64,000 bases of DNA, from assembly GCA_033980235.1 (NCBI GenBank), contig CM067072.1, forward strand, positions 33,083,759-33,147,758, read 5' to 3'. The notes under the pieces are model-generated. The model did not search any database, had not been told where the DNA came from, and worked only from the letters and a program-made list of their open reading frames with translations. This document shows, piece by piece, positions 34,973 through 46,078 of the stretch. How positions within the stretch are numbered: the stretch's first letter is position 1; each line of letters starts with the position of its first letter. This DNA is from Diadema setosum. Lineage: Eukaryota; Echinodermata; Echinoidea; Diadematoida; Diadematidae. Position numbers and translations under genes: made by a program.

Positions 34973-36750
34973 CTCGTCCAACACATAAAAACAGGCTTTA
35001 TGCTCCAAGGAAGAGAAAAGAAATCTGAAAGAAATCATTTTTCACAAGAAATCTAAGAAAAGCGTAACTTATGCATGCTTGTTAATGATTTGGCTATTAT
35101 AGGACTTTGGCACAGTGGTGTGTCATTACAAAGTTAAATGAGTATTGGTATCAGTCACAATTACATGTAGTTCTACATCATTGCAGTAGCATCTACTGAT
35201 CTACAGAGTAGACCTACAGTGTACCTGGTATATCAAATAGGACTGTGCCATTACTATCACTTCACAAGGCAGATTTTGCCTGCTCCGGTATAATACAGTA
35301 TGTCCAAAAATTTTGCGGAGGGTCCCATTTTAATTTTGGGGGGACATACGGTATGTTGTCTGATATGAATTATTGGGGGTAGTCTTCTAGGGCCTGCTAA
35401 TTTGATAGGAAACAGTTTATCACTTTCTTTTGACATAGTCTTTGCCTTGTAAGTCTGCATCACACAATCATGTAAAAAAAAAGGAAAAATGAATACTATA
35501 ATATACGCAATCATATCAAATCTTTTAAGACTCAGAAGCTGTACCATCCCTGCAGACATAGTGTCTACACAACTAGGCCATGTCTGGACTATGCCGCTGG
35601 AATTGAATCTACGCAAATATAAAAGGATAGAAAACATTTCATTTGCATATGCCCCACCGACCCCCTCCTTAATCCTACTTCCCATACGTCAAACGAACGA
35701 GTTCACTTCCAAATCATACTGCAGTCACAGGGCCTGGCCCCCTAAATCAACCAGAGCCTAACCCCGATTCTAGCTCCGGATTCTTAGGACTCTACTTAGG
35801 TCCCCTTCTAAATAATCCCTATACTTTTACTCCAGTCTTTAAGTTATTACCCCCCCCCCCACCTCCACCTCCACCCACGGAGCTGAGCTAGCAATGCATC
35901 CCTGCATGCCACAGAACTAACATGAACTTATTCTGGACTGCATGCTTGCCAGATATTATTGCACATAATGCAGCTTTGGGGATGTATTTCAACTGTGAAA
36001 TAACATATTGCATAGACACTGAATACCCCTTGCATCGAATTCACACCATAGCACATGCCGAGCAATTTTTCCTTTTCTTCCCCCCCCCCCCCCCCCTTTG
36101 CTTGTCCTCTCATCACATGCCGACAATTGTCCCATGGGTTACCTCCAAACAAAAGTTGCCTGGAATGTCTTTTTGGGGGGAGAGCGACACCCGAAACATG
36201 AAACAAGTAAAAACACTCTGTGGGGGAGAATAGCGATGAATTATTGGGTCACGAATTTCACAAACTACTGCTCTACAGAGCCGACTGGGCATGCTTGAAG
36301 CAGGAGGAGAAAAAAAAAAAAAAATAGGTAGGTAAATAGAGAGCAGTAGGTAGAAAAACGGGATAAAGGTACAAGCATCTTTTTTCTTTTCAAAGACAGA
36401 ATGTTTCTATTCAGAACGTGAAGTAATGTGTCTAAATGAATTTCTTTCAAGATTTTTATTGACACACGTTTCCATATGAAAACAAATGTTTCCATCAGCA
36501 GAGTACCAACTGAGATTTGTTAAATTTGTTTGATCAGTCAACTGCAATACAGTACTTGACTGAGAAGTGCTTGAGTATCAAAACAAGACACAAAAAGGAT
36601 ATGTCAGAGTAGGAGAAAATATGTGACAATTTAAATCTACTGTTACCCTTGGCAACTGCTTTATTTATAATGGCAGTGACATTTTGGGATGACAGGTCTC
36701 AAGAGGGTCAGACTGTAAGGAATAACTTTGTGCTCATTGTTTTAGCTTCG
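34973..36750. other. Unassigned stretch with a 62 bp hairpin
   Basis: Mostly AT-rich. C runs lie at about 35851-35860 and 36080-36096 and an A15 run near 36310. A short hairpin at 35293-35354 is listed separately. Open frames crossing the C runs are artefacts. I see no gene. Confidence 0.45.
35293..35354. repeat. 62 bp inverted repeat, possible miniature MITE
   Basis: ATACAGTATGTCC at 35293-35305 and GGACATACGGTAT at 35342-35354 are inverted repeats matching at 12 of 13 positions. Inner bases also partly pair (AAAATTTT against AATTTTGG). It may be a very short MITE or a solo terminal remnant. Confidence 0.5.
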
Positions 36751-37157
36751 GAAAGGGATAGTATAGTATTGGTTGAGGTGAGAATTCAGCTTTTAACTTT
36801 TTTTTTGCAAGATACTTTAATAGAAACTCATTTATGAAATGTTAAAGAGCATACAATTCTAAGAGAAATTCAAAGCTTACTTGATGAAAATCGGTTCTGA
36901 AATGGCCGAGATATCTGGAAACGAAGAAAAAGCAAAGCAATCCTAATAAAAGGTGAGTCCAATCTTTTATTAGGATTGCTTGCTTTGGATACAGGTATCT
37001 CAGCCATTTTAAACCAATTTTCATCAAGTAAACTCTGAATCCCTCTTAGAATTTTATGCTTTTCAGAAGTGGTTTCTCATCATCTCAAAAGGATTATCAC
37101 TAAAAGAAGTTGGAAACCTGAAGGCCCATCTCAACCAAAACTGTACCATACCTTTAA
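36751..37157. mobile_element. Family C fold-back MITE, copy 2
   Basis: The left end GAAAGGGATAGTATAGTATT and right end AACTGTACCATACCTTTAA are inverted repeats. The right TTAA is intact and the left has decayed. The arms carry TTGATGAAAATCGG-type sequence and its inverse, and the centre is a perfect-looking hairpin around CAATCCTAATAAAAG and CTTTTATTAGGATTG. Confidence 0.8.
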
Positions 37158-37553
37158 TTCTGCAGTTCTCTCAACTCTTATAGGGTTAAAAAAGAATGAA
37201 ATCTGGTGCAGAGGATGAAGGCTCACAAAAGAAAAACAAGCTATGCTAGGTCAAGTCAAGTAATAATTCCTTCTCCATGAAATCACAAAGATGCAATATG
37301 TATTGGCTCTATTTTACTAACTTTGATGAAAACTAATATTCTATGTCATCAAATTGATAGTGAAGTGACAGTTTTAGATGTTTAGATCGCATGTTAACAC
37401 CATGAAGTGATACAAACAATGTAACCTCACGTTTCCCTCCCAATAGAAAAAGCATTCTCACGGTAAAGGATGAGTCAGAAATCATTTTACTAATACTTTG
37501 GTGAGGCTTATACTGAGCTGACTTTGAAGTAACTCAAAGTCACTCAGAGCTAG

Positions 37554-38121
37554 TTAAAGGACAAGTTCACCTTCATAGACATGTGGATTGAGTGAATGCA
37601 GCAATATTAGTAGAACACATCAGTGAGAGTTTGAGGAAAATCAGACAATCCGTTCAGAAGTTATGAATTTTTGAAGTTTCTGCTCACTCAAGGCTGGAAG
37701 AGAAGACTATTATAGCTTGTGATGTCACATGTGTACAACGATATGAAGAAAGAATAAAGAAAATTCAACATATTTTCACTTTTCTCACATAACAAAAGAA
37801 CACTTGACCTCTCTCTTTCAGAAGGCAGGGGCATTAATATTACCCTTAACATATGTCAGTAACAAGTAGAAGAAATGCGCACTTTCTTCAAAAAGTGAAG
37901 TTTTGTGAAATTCTCTTTTTATTTTCTTTATATTGTTGTACGCATATGACATCATGCACTGTAGTAGTCTTCTCATCCAGCAGTGACTGTGCAGATATTT
38001 AAAAAAATTGATAACTTTTGAACGGATTGTCGGATTTCCCCCAAACTTTCATTGATGTGTTCTACTAATATTGTTGCATTCACTCAATCCACATGTCTAT
38101 AAAGGTGGACTTGTCCTTTAA
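37554..38121. mobile_element. Family B TTAA fold-back element, full copy
   Basis: A 568 bp element with TTAA at 37554-37557 and 38118-38121. Two arms of about 200 bp are inverted copies of each other (CATGTGGATTGAGTGAATGC at the left, its near-inverse GCATTCACTCAATCCACATG at the right), so transcripts would fold into a long hairpin. The middle has further inverted words (CTTTCAGAAGGCAGGGGCAT on the left side of the loop). No open frame of note. Confidence 0.85.
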
Positions 38122-38360
38122 CTTCAATGTTACCAGAGCCCTGTAAACATTAAACTTTTACAGTCCATGTGAACACTCTATTAACTTACTAACTCCAAGT
38201 TCTCTTTGACTGAACCTCCTGTTCTTAGCCACAAGATTTCCTGTGGTTAAATTGTAGACAGCAAGTTTGATGACAAATAATAATGCCACCCCCCCCCCCC
38301 ATCATCATACTTTTCAGCCTGTGTATAGGTACAGTTGCATATGGACCTACCTTGCTCAAG

Positions 38361-38884
38361 TCTTCATGTGCCACATTTGCACGCCCGACTCAGTGGACGG
38401 CGTGCCAACTTCGCATATTCTGCTTAAAAACCCACAAACCTGCCCAAACTGATCGATAAATCGCTAAATGGCGCAGTACAATGACACCATTACTCATGAT
38501 TCCATTCCTGTCACATGTACATGTAGCTTGCATTTTATGTGGTGATTGACTATCAAGGGTGTTCCCTACAGTAACTGGATTTGCAAGTAAATACCAAGTT
38601 TCTGTCACTGTTTTATGTGCAAAAGTCATGCCTCTACAATAATGTAGCTACATAACCGGTCATTAATTTGGAAGAAAATCAATCATAGATTTGTCATACA
38701 AATATATGAAAGCAATTAAAAAGTTTGGCATTTCCTCTACAACTTTGCTCATTAGGCCTACATGTCCAGGGTAACAAATATCTATAAAAGTTACATACAT
38801 TTGAAAAACAGAATGTTTCCATTGCAGTTTCAGCATAATGTGACACACAGGGGGTTTATACCACGACACATTAAAAGAGTTTAT
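38361..38884 (-). mobile_element. Family E element, copy 2, inverted
   Basis: The reverse complement matches 34472-34972. Landmarks are CGTGCCAACTTCGCATATTC, GTGATTGACTATCAAG, TTTATGTGCAAAAGTCATGC and the degenerate right end CACATTAAAAGAGTTTA. It is more diverged and slightly longer than the first copy, with the left TTAA lost. Open frames on its minus strand are chance. Confidence 0.75.
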
Positions 38885-38958
38885 TGACATCACCACTGGC
38901 AACCTCTCTGTAATGTCAATGACAATTTGAGGCCTGATCCCTCTCAGCACTGAGTAAC

Positions 38959-39030
38959 TTAAGGGGACTGTACAGTACTGGTTGAGGTGGGGATTCATGT
39001 TTTGAACATTCCTAAGTGAGATAATGTGTT
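38959..39030 (+). mobile_element. Family C fragment
   Basis: TTAAGGGGACTGTACAGTAC followed by TGGTTGAGGTGGGGATTCA matches the left end of family C, and GTGAGATAATG matches a subterminal word of the 51635 copy. The right part is missing. Confidence 0.65.
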
Positions 39031-40891
39031 GATGAAAAGTATGGGTTTTACCATCAATAAGCAAAGAGTGAACAAGCTTGTGGTTATGAGAGAGCAATAA
39101 TTTCTACTTTAATAAATGACAGTGAATTGGTGAAAAGAAAAAATTATACTCATGTGAAGACAGCTTCTGGCAACTCTGGTTTCTGATACTTTGATGCCTT
39201 GAGAACTTATGAGGATTTGGATTATGATGACGATGATGATGATGACAATAATGATGACGATGATGACAAAGATGGTCGTGACAATAAAGACAAGTGGGAA
39301 CGATGCCACTGTTGCCTGTACCCATGTTGTGCCTCATGTAGTAGGGTGCTTGTTTACACTTGGGAGCCATTACTCACCCTAACCACAGGGCCCTCATGGA
39401 GTAACTTGCGGGGACAGCTCCCTTCACATTCAGCCTACTGAGGTCGAGATCAAACTCTCTCTTGCTTAAAGGTACCATTTAAAGTCATCCCTTTCATCCT
39501 CAAGAGGTTATCTATTAGTGTCAACTGTGATTTCCACCCGTAAATCAGAAGCCCATTTCATAGAGAGAGGAGTGTGCTTTAACTGGAACAATTCATTGCA
39601 ATCTACATGTAGTATACTATAATTGCAGCTATTACAGCAACAACCTCAATGGTCATGGCTGATAGGCTGCAGTCCAACTGTTGCCATGGTGATGACACTT
39701 ATTGCATGGTGAAAATGCAGAACGTTGTATAAAAAGGGGCCTGGAGAGTTAAAGCTAGGTTGGGCATGTCCCGTAGGGTGCTACAAACCCACATGTAAGT
39801 TTGTCTGGAGCGACTAAAACTCAATGACAGCTGTGAAAACTGTGACTAAGTACATGTAGGGGATTTATTGCTTGTTTAAAGTAAGGGGCCGTACCCTGCC
39901 CAGTGCATAGGTCTATTATGTCAAGAGGATGGAACACATGTATGTTTTGTAAAATTATGCCGTTTTCACTGGCTAGTATCATGGTTGCTATGGTAAACAG
40001 TTCATGAACACAACATTTGCCAACCTGATTTTTGACATTTTGTCACACTGTCATCAACCTATCTCGTAATTTAGCACGGAGGGAGTGAAGGTGAACCTTT
40101 AATTTTTCTGCCGTTCAATCCCAGTGAGGTCACATGGCGCCTTCATTCTACACATGCATGTATTGAGGGGGTGAGGAGAAAGGTGCGATTTCTGAAAAAT
40201 AACGCACTTCAAACATGAATCATACATTTTGTGATGTGATCACGAAATAAACCACATTTACACCGTCATTTCCTGATGCTTTGACATCAAAGGAAGATAC
40301 ATGATACATGTGTATGTATCTAAAAGTGAAATCGCGTCTGAAGTGAAGAACACCTATTTCAAAAGCAGTTAACAAAATCGACACCTCAGCAAATATTCAG
40401 AGAAATCAGACAAACTTGAATGATGCTATAGATCAATTAAACAACTGTCCTCAAGGCATGTACTTGTATAAATTTGTATAGCCTCACTGTGACAATATTT
40501 GAGTCATTCTTTTCATGCAGTGTAAACTTTACAAATTGGTAAATTTTCTCTTTCACTCGCAATAGAAAAATACATTTCCTTTCTTCTTCTTTTTTTCTCC
40601 TGAGTGGCTGACATATCATCTTCTTTCATATCTCCTGTGATAAAGGAATTTCACATGTTTTATACAATGTAATGAAAAGATATACTCTTGGCAATATTCT
40701 GTGTAAGAAATGTGATAGCCCACTGGGAAATACTAAAATTGCATACCCATTTCACACCTCAAGCAATTTGAATGGGTGTGCCCTATGCGCACCTGTTGCA
40801 TTCCTTCAATCTGAAAGGGGTCTCCTGTTGAACCCACCTCTACCAGACTGATGAGTTCAAGTGCTCTGCCTGGTGGTGAGGTGAGCATTAT
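39031..40891. other. Unassigned stretch with TATA-like and X-box-like motifs
   Basis: A GAT/GAC imperfect trinucleotide repeat lies at about 39223-39280. Between 39680 and 39740 an RFX-like motif (GTTGCCATGGTGAT) is followed by TATAAAAAGGGGCC at 39728. A second similar motif lies at 39984-39998. No first exon can be shown downstream. The rest is AT-rich. Confidence 0.4.
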
Positions 40892-41282
40892 TGGGGTGCA
40901 TTTACAGCAATTTTTTTTTCCCTGAGCAGAAAGTTGGTTTTGTAATTATGCTTTGTGGTTTAAATTTCTCTATAAACCATAGAGGTGATTTCAAACAAAG
41001 TTTTGAAACATGGTTTTGAAATGCACTGTGGAGGTACAATAGTGCGATTCTTAGAAACAAGGTTTTGAAAGTCATAAATGCAACCATGATTTGAAACATG
41101 GTTTATATGACGTCATGGTTGCACACACCTTGTTTGACCAATCAAATTGCTAAGGGACATGCTGCGCATAATGAGATGCATAATGGCACAGTCCGAGCAA
41201 GCCAGAAACATGCTTGCTATAACCTCTTATAAACGCTCTTCTTTCAAACCATATGTTTCAATACTGTGTTTTCTGCATGAAA
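40892..41282 (+). mobile_element. Family F dispersed repeat, copy 2
   Basis: This matches the reverse complement of 19046-19460 from GGGGTGCATTTACAGCA through AAACATGGTTTTGAAATGCA, GACGTCATGGTTGCACACAC and CCAGAAACATGCTTGC to TTTCTGCATG. It is a little shorter than the first copy. No target duplication was seen. Confidence 0.7.
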
Positions 41283-41358
41283 AATCATATAAACTTGCAC
41301 TACAGGTATTGTTTAGGTTGCATGCACTGGCTGGCTGAGGGTTCAAATCTTTTTTGCT

Positions 41359-41390
<32 letters not shown>

Positions 41391-43326
41391 GGGGGGGGGG
41401 GGGGGGCTACAAATGTATACATAATTCATCGCTGATAATGATTGGGATTCTCCCTGTCAAACCAACAGGACTCCACTGCATAACTTGATGGGGGTTAAGT
41501 CAGTCTGAATGGGGCATTCATTACCTTCAATATAAGCTTTATGTATGTTTGGTGTGTAAAATGAGTAACAGTGGAGTGACTTACGTTATGTTTTCTGATA
41601 AGACATTCCCACAGGAACGAACGAGAGAATGAAACAGCACAACATGTTGTATAGATATTCCTGGCAGAATGCCACATCCTCTAAATTTTCACATTTTTTT
41701 TTTTCACCACACCAGAATGAGTGAGCTAAGCTTTTCTTTTTGTATATAAGGTTTCTATTCATCTGTCAGATGACCCTTTTTCCTTCATCCTATCATACCA
41801 TCATTTCAAAGGACAGAGGGGTAACTATACTTGCTTCTCAGTAAGGTTGTCAGGAAGTAGAAACATCTTTTTTTTCCTTCTCTGCTTCGACTAATTCTAA
41901 GAGGAAGCAACTCATTTTATCCTTGGCATCACAGTCTCCAGTTTGTCATAATTCTTAAGATTACCAAGCAGTGTGTGTGTCACATCAGTTCCTCTCATCC
42001 CCCTCCCCTTCCCTCCCCCCCCCCCATCCCCTTCCCCCTCCCCTTCCTCCCTCTTCCCCACCTCTCCTTTTCTGAGAACAATCTTTCTCAAAGGTTGCAC
42101 ACAGTACATGTTTTTTGCAGGATATCAGGTTGTCGAGATCCATTTTGTATGCAAAATAGAATAAAAGAGTTGTGCTAACTGAGAAGGCTGTAAAAACATA
42201 TGAAATACATTCAAGGTCTCACATACTAAACACAGACAGAGAGACAGATTAGTAGACATAGGTGAAGAGAGCAAAAGGAAGGATTAGGGGAGAGAGACAG
42301 ATATATGAAAGAAATGTGCATTCATATGCCATCAATTTGTCAGTATTTATAGAGATAATGCCCTTTCCATGTCCCTATTCATCAGAGTGATATGTTCTAC
42401 TGCAGACTGGGTCCGTTATAGAAATGGCATGAAAAGTATGCGACGGTCATCTTTTCCAAGTCGCAATGAATCACTTCAATAATTAGATGATAGCTCCACC
42501 TGCCTCCAAGTGCCCCTGTTATTCCAGTGAGTCAGGGGGGATACTCGTTCTTAATCTCATTCCATTTGTCACTTTGACACAGCTTTATGATAGAAAACTT
42601 TCCCAAGACAGCAGTGTTTTGTCCAGTACTTGTCCCTGCCCCTAAGCAACTTGTGGTAACTCACTTTTTCAAGTCTAGGCAAAAGTAATTTGACCCTATA
42701 CGTCATAGTAATATGCGATTGTCATTGGTTGGTTCCTTATGATACGGCATTTCGCATTGGCTTAAGAAAGGACGTGGGCGGGAATAAGGATGGCCTAATT
42801 TGCATTAAGAAGTGCCTCGGAAGAAATTTCAGAATACCAATTCTGTCTTTCCTAGGCACTTCCTAAGTTTCTGACTTAGGAAGAAACTTAGGAAGATTTT
42901 CAGAATACCACCCCTTTTCTTCTGGTCCTCCTGAGAGACCTTAACAATGCCATCCTTTTCATCACCATTACCACATTAGAAATTTCTAAGATAGAAAGAT
43001 GCTCTATATATTTCTCTGTTTCGAAATCAATTCGCTATTACATTTTCCCCATGAATTTCAAGGGTTTCGACACATGCCGCCTAAAAAAAAAAAAAGGAAA
43101 AAATGGATGGAGATGAGAAACAGGCTCAGAAGAATGCAGTCACGAGGGGTATTCTACAGTTTATCCAGGAGGTCTGGGGTATTCTAGATGGAAAGTAGAT
43201 AGAGCAGCCATACATATCAAATTTCACAGAGTGGGTGGTAGCAACATCAGTTGGTGACATTAGGGGGCAACATGATTGATATCGCATCCAAGCATTGTTT
43301 GTTACACAATTGAAAGAATTCAAGTG
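41283..43326. other. Unassigned stretch with homopolymer junction and CT tract
   Basis: T27 at 41364-41390 runs straight into G16 at 41391-41406. A nearly pure pyrimidine tract occupies about 41985-42070. At 42827-42910 a 13 bp direct repeat (TTTCAGAATACCA) brackets a hairpin built from CTTCCTAAG and two copies of its inverse, perhaps a worn MITE. I see no gene. Confidence 0.5.
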
Positions 43327-43512
43327 CAGTGGACTCCCATTATAACGAAGTCCTCGGGACCGGCAGTTTTCTTTCGTTATATCGAAATTTCGTTATAACT
43401 GAACAAATAGACAATAATAATACATAGAGTGGTTAATGTTGCAGTCTGAAGTTTTACTTCGTTGTAACCGGAATTTTGTTATAATCGTGTCCGTTATAAC
43501 GGGAGTGCACTG
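43327..43512. mobile_element. Pogo/Tigger-like MITE
   Basis: A 186 bp element starting CAGTGGACTCCCATTATAAC and ending GTTATAACGGGAGTGCACTG, inverted repeats of about 24 bp. Interior copies of TTCGTTATA are also inverted. CAGT-n-CTCCC-TTATAACGA ends are typical of pogo/Tigger (Tc1-mariner group) elements. A TA target duplication is expected, but the flanks (GTG and GAG) do not show one. Confidence 0.7.
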
Positions 43513-44539
43513 GAGTATGATAACACACTGTGCATGAGCCTAGACTTCGAGACTACTACTGTTCTAGTCCCACAAAGAAACTTATCATGAAAAACTGATG
43601 AAAGAGTCCTTTTCTTTTTTCAACGTATGATTACAGAGTGAGTGATGCCTAATGTCACTGTTTTTTTCTAGGGCTTCTTTAAACAGTCACACACCAAAAT
43701 TGGGGGCAGGGGAGTTCAACAGAGCAACAAGGGGGGCTTTAACATTCTATTGTCAGGACATAGACATGTTAAGAGATCGCAAGTTTTCATGAAACCTCCA
43801 GGACAATCATAGAACATTGATAGCTCTGACAATGAGGGGGAAAAAAGATTAGCTCTTCTTTGCAAATGTAGAATATTCAATTTTAATTTTGAGACTGCTA
43901 TCATATAAATGCACATGGCAAACAGTTGTCCATTTAACAACATTTCTTTATTTCACGAGATTTAATTCCTTCAGAAATGCTATAATTATTCATAGCAAGC
44001 ACACTGCTTACAAAAGGATCGCAGCCACTAATTGTGCAACAATTCTAATTCATGACAACATAAGGGCAATCTTTCTGGTAACCATTGGTAATAACCTTTG
44101 CTAGGAAGGTATCATGTACAAGATTGTAAGTATGCTAGTACACAAGTTTATTGCAAAGTCTTGTAACAAGCCCTCACTAGCTCTTAAATGAAAAAAAAAA
44201 TTAAGAGAAAAATCATTACTTAATATGCATGGTATATGCAAATCATTCTTTTTGTGATATTATGCAAATTAAGGGCTACAGCAAATGGCACTACCCCAAA
44301 ACTACCAAAGGCAGGTAAGTATATCAAACCCCTGAAATGCCATCATAAATATCTTAATTGGCCACTGAATTATATGCATTCTGGTTGCAAATATGGTAAT
44401 GGCCCAAAATAGGGGCCATCACCAGGTTAGGTTTATCCATGGGCTGGCGTGACACATCCTGGTGAGTTGTGCCTCTTTATCTCCAAAGAGGCACATCTGG
44501 AATAAAACTGAACCTCATGGTAAGCCACCAGCACATAAA
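43513..44539. other. Unassigned non-coding stretch
   Basis: AT-rich with no repeat family, open frame or splice pair that I would support. Confidence 0.45.
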
Positions 44540-44981
44540 GTAGCTATGGTCACACTGGCAAAACTTTTCAAAGTTATAGTTCCCAAATTTTGTTAGAAGT
44601 GTGATTGCTAACATTTGCAAAACTTCTTGCAAAACTTGTTATGGAGCTTCCCACTCAATCTAGGGAAATCTTCTGAACACTGGCCCGCAAATCATCTTGA
44701 AGTTTGCGCAGTATGAATGCTTGCAGCTGAAATGTCACAGCATTGGTCACGTATGTGACCAATCCTTTTCCTGTTTGCAATGTCCTCGAAGCGCGCGCAA
44801 ATATGATGTACATGTGTGCATTGTTTACGTAACAATCATCAGCTGTCAGATGGTATACTTTCTTCTTTGTTGTGCATGTACACCAATGGCCCAAACATCA
44901 AAAACTGGTCGAGAACTCAAACCTCAAGAAATGTTGCCGCCCTTACACGTCCAAAAGTTTTGCCAGTGTGACCGCAGCTAC
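44540..44981. mobile_element. hAT-like non-autonomous element
   Basis: A 442 bp element whose ends are GTAGCTATGGTCACACTGGC plus AAAACTTTT and the inverse AAAAGTTTT plus GCCAGTGTGACCGCAGCTAC: about 29 bp paired with one or two mismatches. The arms contain further AAAACTT words. Long ends reading TCACACTGGCAAAA resemble hAT-derived MITEs, which should have an 8 bp duplication. I do not see a clean one. Open frames inside have no transposase motifs. Confidence 0.75.
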
Positions 44982-45982
44982 AAAGAATGTTACATTTGGC
45001 TAAACTTCCAACCACTGTTTTTTCACGTCCTATTGTCATGTCTTCTTACCTTGGGATATTTGCAAGGTGCCTGGTACAAAGACTGCCTGAAGATATGAAA
45101 CAATAGTCATCAATTTCAGAAAGAAAGAGAGGCACAGGATTAAAATCTCTTTGATTAAAGTCCCAATGCTCTGACTTGCCATGACTCATTGTTACTTAAT
45201 ACCTTCATAATACCTTCAATACCCCATGCATCATCTATCAGGCACCTTGACTGCCATCAGTTACTTTCTGCTTTAAAAGGTCATATATCCCTTTTGCAGA
45301 CATCACAGAATTTTGCATGGTTGGAGAATAATATCTCTAAACACTGTGTATGAAATCTTGCAGTAATATATCACAAAAGTGTTTTTTTTTTTAAGAAACG
45401 AAAAACTAATGCAATGTCATTCATGATATGCTCTCTTTTGTACAGAGAATAACTCTTGGAATTTTTCAGGGTCCTAATAAATTCACTGCAAATCTATAGT
45501 ATTGTTTCCTCCTCTATCATAAAGAAGTTTTCAATTTCGATATTCTGAGGAAAGGTCTGAATTACCTTCCTCTACAATATACAAGCTTATGAAAAGAATT
45601 TAATTTTCAGGGTTATAAAAGGGACAAATGGACTTTGAAAGCAATGTACGTCCTATGGATAATGGGAGGAAGAAGAGAAAATATCAATATTTGCATTTTC
45701 ATGGTAACGAGGAAGTAAAAGCAGATCATTCTGTTGTAAACAGAATTAGCAATAATGATTATGATATGATGCAGAAGAGATAATGGTAGTCATAGTAGTA
45801 GTAGCAGTAGTAGTAGCAGAAACAAGAGCAGTAGATATAATGCATTGTAACAGTAGTGCAGCACTAGTACATGTAGCTGCAATAGTATTGCTAAAACTAG
45901 TTACACGTAGTAGTATTATGTAGTATGGTGAATAAGTGGTATAATCATTTGTAGTGTTCAGTGTAGTATAACTAGCAGTTAG

Positions 45983-45983
<1 letters not shown>
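44982..45983. other. Unassigned stretch with a 37 bp minus-strand exon candidate
   Basis: 45050-45086 on the minus strand has an excellent acceptor (TTGTTTCATATCTTCAG) and donor (CAAG-GTAAGAAG). All three frames are open over 37 bp, so coding cannot be judged. The rest is AT-rich, with scattered AGT words leading into the TAG repeat. Confidence 0.35.

Positions 45984-46078
<95 letters not shown>
45984..46078 (+). repeat. (TAG)n microsatellite
   Basis: About thirty uninterrupted TAG units. It is set in a broader TAG-rich region (about 45790-46380) of interrupted units, which suggests an older, decaying array. On the minus strand it reads as poly-Leu, an artefact. Confidence 0.95.

Noticed and set aside
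38390..39097. Two adjacent minus-strand frames of 79 and 144 codons
   Set aside because: They lie largely within the family E copy, where the sister copy at 34472 has stops in the same frame, so they are chance.
41335..41365. tRNA box B-like GGTTCAAATC
   Set aside because: No box A at the right distance and no cloverleaf can be formed.
44655..45098. Open frames of 79 and 133 codons on the two strands
   Set aside because: They sit mainly inside the hAT-like element and lack any transposase motif.
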